Positions 7,841 through 13,005 of a stretch of DNA of 13,005 nucleotides are shown one piece after another (the stretch's first letter is position 1; each line of letters starts with the position of its first letter). This DNA comes from Candidatus Melainabacteria bacterium. GTDB lineage: Bacteria > Cyanobacteriota > Vampirovibrionia > Obscuribacterales > Obscuribacteraceae. The stretch is from assembly GCA_014380105.1 (NCBI GenBank), contig JACMKL010000585.1:1-13005 (forward strand), read 5' to 3'. The notes under the pieces are model-generated. The model had not been told where the DNA came from. It worked only from the letters and a program-made list of their open reading frames with translations, and ran no database searches. The translations under genes and the position numbers were made by a program.

Positions 7841-8422
7841 TTAGGCTTCTTCGGCTTCGACTTCGTCCCCATACTCTGCTTCTTCAGCAGAGAAATCATC
7901 ATCAGCGTCAACGTGACCATTGGTCTGCTTTTGCTTTGTCGCTCCGCCTTCTGGCAAGCCGCGATAGGTGATGACGATGTGACGATCTTGTCCTTCGCCT
8001 TCCGACTCAGAAGCAAGTTCTTCAAAATTTTCTTGAAGATATTTGTGAACGATGCGGCGTTCGTAAGGACTCATTGGTGGCAACGCAATCCGTTCTTGCT
8101 CGCCATTGAGAACTTCTACGGCAGCGCGTTTCGCTTGATCTTCAAGGTTGCGTCTGCGACGTGATCTGTAGTCCAATACGTCGACTACAAACGGCCCCTG
8201 GTCAGCCATTGCTGATTTGCACATCTGTCTAACAATAAACTGAAGTGCTTCCAGAGTTTGACCGTTTCTACCAATCAAAAGTCGCGCGTCATCCGGTCGA
8301 CAATCGATGCGAAGGCAGGTTGTAGTGTCATCTATTTCTTCAGAGGAGACTGAAGCCTCGATGTCCAAAATGGCGAGGATCTTCTCCAAATATGATCTGG
8401 CGTTATCGTCTAGTGTGTTCAT
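7841..8422 (-). CDS. khpB: RNA-binding protein Jag/KhpB (KH + R3H domains)
   Basis: 193 residues. A KH domain at about 35-85 contains the GxxG loop GRNG (51-54) in DARLLIGRNGQTLEALQ. An R3H domain at about 90-153 contains R122 and H126 in PYERRIVHKYL. The chain ends in an acidic tail (from about 170, rich in Asp and Glu). It lacks the N-terminal Jag_N domain found in many Firmicutes homologues. Family role: binds RNA and, in Gram-positives, helps control cell elongation and division. The ATG is four bases after the yidC stop, with only a weak purine-rich stretch upstream inside yidC, so translation is probably coupled to yidC. Last gene of the rpmH operon. Confidence 0.95.
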   Translation of the reverse strand: MNTLDDNARSYLEKILAILDIEASVSSEEIDDTTTCLRIDCRPDDARLLIGRNGQTLEALQFIVRQMCKSAMADQGPFVVDVLDYRSRRRRNLEDQAKRAAVEVLNGEQERIALPPMSPYERRIVHKYLQENFEELASESEGEGQDRHIVITYRGLPEGGATKQKQTNGHVDADDDFSAEEAEYGDEVEAEEA

Positions 8423-8426
8423 GGGT

Positions 8427-9665
8427 TCACTTTTTCTTCTTCTTAACTTTACGCTTCCCTGTTGACAAACTTATTGATTCACCGGTGTCACTTTCCACCG
8501 TAATTTGTTTTGGCTCATCCGCGACATTCTTCTTGGATTCTTTGCTAGAGCCGTTTTTACCACTGTCATTGTTTTCGTTTTTTTTTGATGGCGGTGGCGG
8601 AGGGGCGTCATCATCACCCTCAGTCACGTCAACAAACGCCGGTGCAGGAGATCTCATGACGAGCCATGTTTGCAACGTCTGAATAAGGTTGGACACAACC
8701 ATATAAACATACACTCCCGAGGGCAAAGGAATGAAGAAAAACATTCCAGAAAGTGCTATTGGCATGGTCTTTGCTGTTTGCTGCTGAATTATTTGTGACT
8801 CGTCCATCTGGTCGCGCGGCACCGTGGGCTGCGTCATGGTCAATTTAGAAGACAAGTACATCGATGCGCCAAAAAATAAAATCATGACGATCAAGTCATA
8901 GTTTTCTGGTTTGAACAGCTCCATTCCGGAGGCAACTTTGCCAAGACCGTTGATAGGACCAAACTTTTCATGCTTGGCAATACCGGGCACGATCGCCTGG
9001 ACGTGATACTCGCCAGCTTTGTTGAAAGTAGCATGGCCTTCTGGAGTGATTACTGCGGCTGGTTCTTCGCCCGGTTTGACCTGTACGTTGGCGAGCTTCC
9101 AATCTGCTTTGAAATCAACAGGCAGTTGTCCTTCAACTGAGCGAGTTCCAAAATCAAGACTGTCTCCTGCAAGAACAACTGAGTCACCTGGGAAAACAAC
9201 CACTTTGGCAACCTGACCGGTTGTCGACACGTAAGCGCTGTTATTTCCACTTACTTCAACCTTCTTGACCTGAGCTGCATCCTTTTTGTCGACGACATTT
9301 ATTTTGACGTCGATTGCTTTATCACCGAATGGGGGTCCTGAGAAAGTAGCAAAAAGCGCAAAGAGAACCGGCAACTGAACCAATGTTGGCAAGCATCCAC
9401 CAAGTGGATTCATCTTGTTTTTGGCGTAGAACTCCATCATTTTCTTCTGGAATTTTTCAGGTTCAGCCTTATATTTGTCCTGAATTTTCTTCATCATCGG
9501 CTGCATTTGCGACATCTTCTGCATGGACTGCGTTGATTTCACAACCAACGGCCAGACCAGAATGCGCACGAGCACGGTGAGCAAGATAATTGCCCAACCA
9601 TAACTGTTGGTCAGCTTATGGAAATACTGCAGAATCGGGATCATGTACTGATACGTGATGTCCAC
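8427..9665 (-). CDS. yidC: membrane protein insertase YidC/Oxa1 with inserted extracytoplasmic domain
   Basis: 412 residues. Inserts and folds membrane proteins, alone or with SecYEG. Membrane helices at about 22-42, 92-110, 256-275, 300-316 and 318-338. The groove arginine is R34 (TVLVRILVWPL). The cytoplasmic hairpin 43-88 is rich in Met, Lys and Gln, as in the family. It lacks the large proteobacterial periplasmic domain. Between helices 2 and 3, which face outside, lies an insert of about 140 residues (112-255), predicted beta-rich and ending like a bacterial Ig-like domain (PEGHATFNKAGEYHVQAIVPG). The C-terminal tail (338-412) is polar, with five prolines and a lysine-rich end, and may contact ribosomes. 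GTG start with AGAGGT six bases upstream. It begins four bases after the yidD stop. Confidence 0.97.
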   Translation of the reverse strand: MDITYQYMIPILQYFHKLTNSYGWAIILLTVLVRILVWPLVVKSTQSMQKMSQMQPMMKKIQDKYKAEPEKFQKKMMEFYAKNKMNPLGGCLPTLVQLPVLFALFATFSGPPFGDKAIDVKINVVDKKDAAQVKKVEVSGNNSAYVSTTGQVAKVVVFPGDSVVLAGDSLDFGTRSVEGQLPVDFKADWKLANVQVKPGEEPAAVITPEGHATFNKAGEYHVQAIVPGIAKHEKFGPINGLGKVASGMELFKPENYDLIVMILFFGASMYLSSKLTMTQPTVPRDQMDESQIIQQQTAKTMPIALSGMFFFIPLPSGVYVYMVVSNLIQTLQTWLVMRSPAPAFVDVTEGDDDAPPPPPSKKNENNDSGKNGSSKESKKNVADEPKQITVESDTGESISLSTGKRKVKKKKK

Positions 9666-9669
9666 TTAG

Positions 9670-10050
9670 TTACCTCTGAGTCAGGCTGGCTGGCCTGGGC
9701 GATCTATCCGATTCTTGTGCGCAACACGAATTTCTAATCCATGTATGCCGCGAGAATATCCTACCTTTGAGCAACCGAAATTCGCTTTTTTGCAGGCTTT
9801 TCATAACGTTTAAAGCTAACACTGGTGTCATTTGTTCTGGCACCTCGTCTACGCCACCGTCGTGAAACGGGTGACACTTGATAATGCGTACAAGACTTAA
9901 ACGCAAAGCTCCGAAAAACTCGAATTTTTCAAACGCTTGTTTTGAGTACTCAGAGCAAGTTGGGTAGAAACGGCAGGCCGGGGCGCGCCACTTGCGGGTG
10001 GACTGCCAGGCGGACAGCGTTTTTATCACTATTAAATTGCCACTGATCAC
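9670..10050 (-). CDS. yidD: membrane protein insertion efficiency factor YidD
   Basis: 126 residues with this start. Signature segments: CRFYPTCSEYSKQAF (from 26), GALRLSLVRIIKCHP (to 61) and GGVDEVP (65-71). Family members are amphipathic inner-membrane-associated proteins that assist YidC-dependent insertion. The usual family length is about 70-90; this one has about 55 extra residues after GGVDEVP, with no recognisable domain, running up to the yidC ribosome site. The start is a GTG whose bases overlap the rnpA TGA stop (GTGA), a typical coupling arrangement. A longer in-frame reading back to 10149 lies inside rnpA and adds only non-family sequence. A second GTG at 10029 is also possible. 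Confidence 0.92.
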   Translation of the reverse strand: MISGNLIVIKTLSAWQSTRKWRAPACRFYPTCSEYSKQAFEKFEFFGALRLSLVRIIKCHPFHDGGVDEVPEQMTPVLALNVMKSLQKSEFRLLKGRIFSRHTWIRNSCCAQESDRSPRPASLTQR

Positions 10051-10550
10051 GAATTTTTGGCCCCGGTTGGTCCGCCTGATGGGCGCGCTGGACCTTGTGC
10101 TGGTGTGTTTCTCACAACACCATGCTTGGTTTCTGCTTTGGTGAGGCAATCATCCACCGCTTTCAAAATCTCTTCCCAACTGGCTTCTAGTGCATTTGCA
10201 TGCAGAACGAATACAAGCACATACCATTGTCCTAGCTTGTAGCGAGGCGTCTCGGCTACATTCTGAACTAAAGTACCCGGACTTTGACCATCTCGCAAAG
10301 AACGTGTCAGGAGGCGATATGCTTCCCTGACACGACGTTTAACCCGATTGCGCGAAACTGCGCTTTTGAGAACCTTTTTAGCCGCAACAAAACCAACGAA
10401 TGGCAACCTCGGCTTGCTTGGCGCTTTTCGCTGCTCTTTGGCACGCGGCACTACATACAGGGTGACGACGCGCGAGTTTACGCTTTTCCTTCCCGTATAA
10501 GCCCTTTGAAATACGCTGGATTTTCTCAGCCTTTCATGTGCCGGAAGCAA
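10047..10550 (-). CDS. rnpA: ribonuclease P protein component
   Basis: 167 residues. Protein subunit of RNase P, which with the RNA subunit matures tRNA 5' ends. Seen: the N-terminal LPAHERLRKSSVFQRAY, the central FVGFVAAKKVLKSAVSRNRVKRRVREAYR with the RNR signature at about 66-76, and the family C-terminal fold WYVLVFVLHANALEASWEEI. It is longer than the usual 110-125 residues because of a basic insertion near 36-49 and a Gly/Pro-rich tail from about 144. The TTG start is the first possible one, since the rpmH TAG stop lies in the same frame nine bases upstream. Only a weak AGG precedes it. Confidence 0.95.
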   Translation of the reverse strand: MLPAHERLRKSSVFQRAYTGRKSVNSRVVTLYVVPRAKEQRKAPSKPRLPFVGFVAAKKVLKSAVSRNRVKRRVREAYRLLTRSLRDGQSPGTLVQNVAETPRYKLGQWYVLVFVLHANALEASWEEILKAVDDCLTKAETKHGVVRNTPAQGPARPSGGPTGAKNS

Positions 10551-10559
10551 TGCGAAAAC

Positions 10560-10694
10560 CTACACTGAGAGCCTGTAACGTCCCTTAGCTCTACGTGCCT
10601 TAATTATCTTCTGTCCGGTATGAGTAGCCATTCTCTTAAGGAAGCCGCTTCCTCTTTTGACTTTTCTCAAAGATCCGCGCAAGGTTCTTTTCAC
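10560..10694 (-). CDS. rpmH: 50S ribosomal protein L34
   Basis: 44 residues, the normal size. It begins MKRTLRGSLRKVKRGSGF and ends with the family RMATHTGQKIIKARRAKGRYRLSV. Nearly a quarter of the residues are arginine and many others lysine, as expected for this small rRNA-binding protein of the large subunit. The GTG start is preceded by AGGAG with a well-placed gap of about eight bases. First gene of the leftward operon rpmH-rnpA-yidD-yidC-jag, divergent from dnaA. The promoter must lie in 10695-10830, but no convincing hexamer pair is visible. Confidence 0.97.
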   Translation of the reverse strand: MKRTLRGSLRKVKRGSGFLKRMATHTGQKIIKARRAKGRYRLSV

Positions 10695-10831
10695 TGGTGT
10701 AACTCCTGGAGCCAACCTTTAAAATATTTTGGCTAGCGTCTTAGCTGAATACGAATAGGTAGCTATGCTATCATCTCCTGCATATGTTTTTCGCCGGTCC
10801 TTCGCTTGGGCTGGGTAAAAAAATTTACGAA

Positions 10832-10862
10832 ATAGTCGGACTCAAAGTCGGCTATATTTTTT
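10832..10862 (+). terminator. intrinsic-terminator-like hairpin in the dnaA leader
   Basis: Bases 10832-10842 pair with 10846-10855 around the loop CAA: ten pairs with one bulged G and one G-U. After A10856 come six T at 10857-10862. The reverse strand also has a T-rich run some bases past the hairpin (complement of 10820-10826), so it might act both ways. It lies between the divergent rpmH and dnaA genes, about 190 bases before dnaA. It could insulate the two promoters, or attenuate dnaA if transcription starts upstream of it. The rest of 10695-11053 shows no gene, no TTWTNYACA box and no confident promoter. Confidence 0.65.
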
Positions 10863-11053
10863 AGTCCTCCTTCTTTGATCAGTCGCGTGACAGATTGAAA
10901 CTAAGTTAGGGGGCTAATCCTCAGCGGTTGCGAAGATATTTGCCTGGCACTATCAGCACCAACAACTGGTTAGGGAATCCTTATCTTTATTTTTGGAATC
11001 GGCAGAGTTTTGTAACGAGCTCAGCCACACTATCGACAGTACGGAGCAATTTG

Positions 11054-12544
11054 ATGATGACCGAAGAGCGGGAAGATGTTCGCCTCATGAAATCTACCGC
11101 TGAGATTTGGACGGATGTGCGAAGTATCTTGTCTACCCAACTGCCCGAAGCTACTTACAAAACTTGGATACAACAAGCGACACTTCTTTCCGTCAGTGGA
11201 GAAGAAGCTGTCATCGCCGTTGCCAACGAATTTGCCAAGAATTATCTGCACAACAACTTCAAAGATAAATTGGCGAATGCTTTTGAGCAAGCCACTCACA
11301 GCAAGATAAATGTCAAATTTGAAGTTGACCCTAAAGCTGCGAAGGGCGAATATTCACCATCGATCGCCAACATCACTGTTGTTCCGGAAGCCGAAGCGCA
11401 AGACGCACTTAATTTATCGCGCTCTCTTCTGAATGCGTCGGACCATCCTTCATATCAACAAAATTCATTTCAACTAAATCCACACGCCAACATCCAACCA
11501 ATGAGTCAGGCTGTGGTCTCAAAGTCGAATCTTAATCCAAAATACACTTTTGATACGTTCGTTGTTGGCTCCAATAGCCGTTTTTGCCATTCCGCAGCCC
11601 AAGCGGTCGGACAAAAACCAGGGCAAGCCTACAACCCCTTATTCATATATGGTGGAGTTGGACTTGGAAAAACTCACATCATGCAAGCAATCGGGCATGA
11701 AATTCTGCGCAATTCGCCTAATACAAATGTCCGCTACATCACCTGTGAGCGTTTCACCAATGAGCTGATTACTTCCATCAGAGAAGATCGCATGATGGAC
11801 TTTCGCAAGCGTTACAGACAAATAGACGTTCTTCTAATGGACGATATTCAGTTTATTGCCGGCAAAGAATCAACTCAAGAAGAGTTTTTCCACACTTTTA
11901 ACGCACTCAGGGACGGAAATAGACAGATCGTTCTTACATCTGATCGCGCACCAAAAGCTATATCGACTCTTGAAGAACGCTTGAAAAGCCGCTTTGAATG
12001 GGGTCTGATCACTGACGTGCAAGCTCCAGACCTGGAGACACGCATGGCAATTCTTCAAAAGAAATGCGAGCAGGACCGGCTTTCAATCAAACCTGACTTG
12101 ATCGAAATGATTGCCTCAATGTTCACCAATAATATTCGTGAGCTGGAAGGGGCTCTGACACGCGTTACTGCTTATGCAAGCATGACCGGACAGGAATTAT
12201 CCTCGAGAGACCTGGTTGCATTACTACAGCCAGAAACAGCCACCCAACCCAAAATTCCGATCACGCTCGAAAAGATTTTGGAAATAGTTTCTGAAGCATA
12301 TCGAGTAGAACCATCGGAACTCCGCTCATCGAAGCGATCTCAAGACTTAGCCCTGCCAAGACATATCGCCATGTACCTGGCACATGAGTTAATTCAAATG
12401 AGCTTTCCTCGCATCGGAAGTGCATTTAACAACCGCAAACACACATCTGCTTTATATGCATACGCTAAGATCAAGGAACAGAGCGAATCTGACGCAGATC
12501 TTTCTGAATCGATCCGCCGAATCCGTACCAAGTTGGGCGTTTGA
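11054..12544 (+). CDS. dnaA: chromosomal replication initiator DnaA
   Basis: 496 residues from this start, slightly longer than the usual 440-470. Domain I (about 14-80, EIWTDVRSILSTQLPEATYKTWI) binds partners. A variable linker rich in Ser, Asn and Gln runs to about 155. The AAA+ domain has Walker A GGVGLGKT (200-207, K206), Walker B LLMDDIQF (D263, D264), sensor LTSDRAPK and the arginine-finger region EERLKSRFEWGL. Domain IV has the helix-turn-helix SFPRIGSAFNNRKHTSALYAYAKI; NNRKHTSA (459-466) replaces the usual GGRDHTTV. The ATG at 11054 has GGAG seven bases upstream. A further 42 codons are open back to a TTG at 10928, but they show no ribosome site and no family similarity. Confidence 0.97.
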   Translation: MMTEEREDVRLMKSTAEIWTDVRSILSTQLPEATYKTWIQQATLLSVSGEEAVIAVANEFAKNYLHNNFKDKLANAFEQATHSKINVKFEVDPKAAKGEYSPSIANITVVPEAEAQDALNLSRSLLNASDHPSYQQNSFQLNPHANIQPMSQAVVSKSNLNPKYTFDTFVVGSNSRFCHSAAQAVGQKPGQAYNPLFIYGGVGLGKTHIMQAIGHEILRNSPNTNVRYITCERFTNELITSIREDRMMDFRKRYRQIDVLLMDDIQFIAGKESTQEEFFHTFNALRDGNRQIVLTSDRAPKAISTLEERLKSRFEWGLITDVQAPDLETRMAILQKKCEQDRLSIKPDLIEMIASMFTNNIRELEGALTRVTAYASMTGQELSSRDLVALLQPETATQPKIPITLEKILEIVSEAYRVEPSELRSSKRSQDLALPRHIAMYLAHELIQMSFPRIGSAFNNRKHTSALYAYAKIKEQSESDADLSESIRRIRTKLGV

Positions 12545-12549
12545 GAGCC

Positions 12550-12705
12550 TGTAGATAACCTGTCAGTATCTTGTTCGTTTTTTGTACAAGAGCTGTGTAA
12601 TACGCTACAGGAGGGGTTTTTGATCGATCGGGTTTTACACACCCCCTCTACACGTTATTTACATACGAGAAAGTTTTCTGGCTTGCCTTTCCGGGCTTTT
12701 CTACA
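12550..12705. promoter_or_regulatory. cluster of five variant DnaA boxes
   Basis: Sites: TTATCTACA on the minus strand at 12550-12558; TTTTGTACA at 12580-12588; TTTTACACA at 12633-12641; TTATTTACA at 12655-12663; TTTTCTACA at 12697-12705 (last four on plus). Compared with TTATCCACA, four of the five have T at position 6. Weaker look-alikes are TACGCTACA at 12601-12609 and TTCGCTACA on minus at 12805-12813. Two sites also match the general TTWTNCACA-like pattern only loosely. Binding by DnaA is inferred. Confidence 0.7.
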
Positions 12706-12719
12706 GAAAAAAGGCTCCC

Positions 12720-12731
12720 CTACTACTTCTA
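12720..12731. promoter_or_regulatory. DnaA-trio-like element (origin unwinding site)
   Basis: The trinucleotides CTA CTA CTT CTA occupy 12720-12731. On the complementary strand this reads 3'-GAT GAT GAA GAT-5', matching the DnaA-trio pattern 3'-[G/A]A[T/C]-5' at three of four units. It follows the last DnaA box (12697-12705) and a GC-rich spacer, the same order as the basal unwinding system described for Bacillus subtilis. AT-rich bases 12738-12748 follow it. Confidence 0.6.
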
Positions 12732-12753
12732 GTTCTCTAAATTTGAAAACCCT

Positions 12754-12849
12754 GAGTAACAGCAAACAACAAGGGACAGGTCAGCAACCTGAAAATTCCA
12801 GGGGTGTAGCGAAGTTTCATTTGAAATCACCCCTGTCAGGAAGTTACTC
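12754..12849 (+). promoter_or_regulatory. foldable dnaN leader, three-way-junction pattern
   Basis: GAGTAAC 12754-12760 pairs perfectly with GTTACTC 12843-12849. Inside it are CAGGT 12777-12781 with ACCTG 12787-12791, and CAGGGGTG 12799-12806 with CACCCCTG 12828-12835; the latter encloses TTTCA/TGAAA at 12815-12826. An alternative pairing is GACAGG 12775-12780 with CCTGTC 12832-12837, which excludes two of these helices. It ends 23 bases before the dnaN ribosome site. No U-tract follows, so it is not a standard terminator. Confidence 0.45.
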
Positions 12850-12885
12850 TTTACGCACTGGTCCTCACCATGAGAGGTTGTATAT

Positions 12886-13005
12886 ATGCAGTTCGATGTC
12901 CAAAAGGACGTACTGGTTAAGGCGCTGAGAGATGTCACAAGCGCTGTAGCGACCAGAGTCGTTCAGCCAATTTTAAGCAACGTTCTCATCGAAACGAGAG
13001 AAAAC
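12886..13005 (+). CDS. dnaN: DNA polymerase III beta subunit (sliding clamp), N-terminal fragment
   Basis: Only the first 40 codons are in the window. MQFDVQKDVLVKALRDV followed by PILSNVLIETREN matches the start of bacterial beta clamps (first helix, then the PILSNVLL strand). The clamp encircles DNA and tethers replicative polymerases. The ATG is preceded by GAGAGG with an eight-base gap. Its position directly after dnaA and the origin spacer supports the call. The remaining 90% of the protein lies beyond the right edge. Confidence 0.94.
   Translation, partial: MQFDVQKDVLVKALRDVTSAVATRVVQPILSNVLIETREN

Larger units (their letters stand above)
12545..12753. other. oriC: probable chromosomal replication origin (oriC)
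   Basis: The dnaA-dnaN spacer is a classic origin site. It contains five TTWTNYACA sites within 156 bases, then a GC-rich patch (12712-12720) and a CTA-type trinucleotide run. G-rich GAGGGG (12611-12616) and C-rich CCCCTC (12643-12648) are complementary and flank a segment with two overlapping GATC sites. The upstream side of dnaA has no comparable boxes, so the functional origin is placed downstream of dnaA. Confidence 0.8.

Noticed and set aside
10051..10149. Longer YidD start inside rnpA
   Set aside because: The added 33 residues are unlike the family, and GTG at 10050 overlaps the rnpA stop in the usual coupled manner.
10928..11053. 42-residue N-terminal extension of DnaA from a TTG start
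   Set aside because: No ribosome site, no resemblance to DnaA domain I, and a well-placed GGAG precedes the ATG at 11054.
12611..12648. GAGGGG/CCCCTC as a dnaA terminator
   Set aside because: The loop is about 26 bases and contains a DnaA box, and no T-run follows the second arm.
12620..12928. Frame of 102 residues across the dnaA-dnaN spacer and its antisense counterpart
   Set aside because: They cross the DnaA boxes and the start of dnaN, and have no family features.
1..13005. CRISPR array, tRNA, rRNA, insertion sequence or prophage
   Set aside because: No regularly spaced repeats, no tRNA-like cloverleaf, no transposase or phage genes were seen.

Overview
The window is a bacterial chromosomal segment around a replication origin. 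At the right is the conserved cluster jag/khpB - yidC - yidD - rnpA - rpmH (leftward), with dnaA and the start of dnaN running rightward from it. The dnaA-dnaN spacer carries DnaA-box-like sites and a DnaA-trio-like run, so it is very probably oriC. YidC has the short form without the large proteobacterial periplasmic domain, so this is not a typical proteobacterium. Base composition is moderate and non-ATG starts are common (GTG for rpmH, yidC, probably yidD, the membrane protein and the glycosyltransferase; TTG for rnpA and probably the binding protein). Cyanobacteria-related non-photosynthetic lineages (Vampirovibrionia/Melainabacteria) are one possibility, but this is a weak inference with no marker comparison behind it.

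Layout. 1-3960 (minus): a very long open frame running off the left edge: a UvrD/PcrA-type SF1A helicase with a Vsr/DUF559-like nuclease domain in front of the motor and a tail of about 390 residues rich in Pro, Ala and Gln. 3961-4347: a divergent regulatory region with a 10-bp direct repeat, small palindromes and a leader that folds on paper into a three-way junction ahead of a small secreted protein (4348-4611, plus). 4612-4743: three successive hairpins between convergent genes. 4744-6793 (minus): a membrane protein overlapping a family 5 solute-binding protein. 6875-7813 (plus): a family 2 glycosyltransferase. 7841-10694 (minus): jag, yidC, yidD, rnpA, rpmH, closely spaced or overlapping. 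10695-11053: divergent spacer and dnaA leader with an intrinsic-terminator-like hairpin. 11054-12544 (plus): dnaA. 12545-12885: oriC and dnaN leader. 12886-13005: start of dnaN.

How the genes work together. rpmH (ribosomal protein L34), rnpA (RNase P protein), yidD and yidC (membrane protein insertion) and jag (RNA-binding protein) form the usual translation/membrane-insertion operon. dnaA binds the spacer downstream of itself to open the origin, and dnaN supplies the sliding clamp. The left part (helicase-nuclease, secreted protein, orphan binding protein, glycosyltransferase) is not part of the conserved cluster.

Most interesting points: (a) DnaA has a changed DNA-recognition motif (NNRKHTSA where GGRDHTTV is usual), and the spacer carries boxes of the form TTWTNTACA rather than TTATCCACA, suggesting a co-evolved initiator/origin pair; (b) a box / GC-rich / CTA-repeat arrangement matching the bacterial basal unwinding system; (c) an Ig-like domain inserted in the extracytoplasmic loop of YidC; (d) the nuclease-helicase fusion with altered motif III; (e) two three-way-junction-like leaders and a terminator-like hairpin in the dnaA leader.
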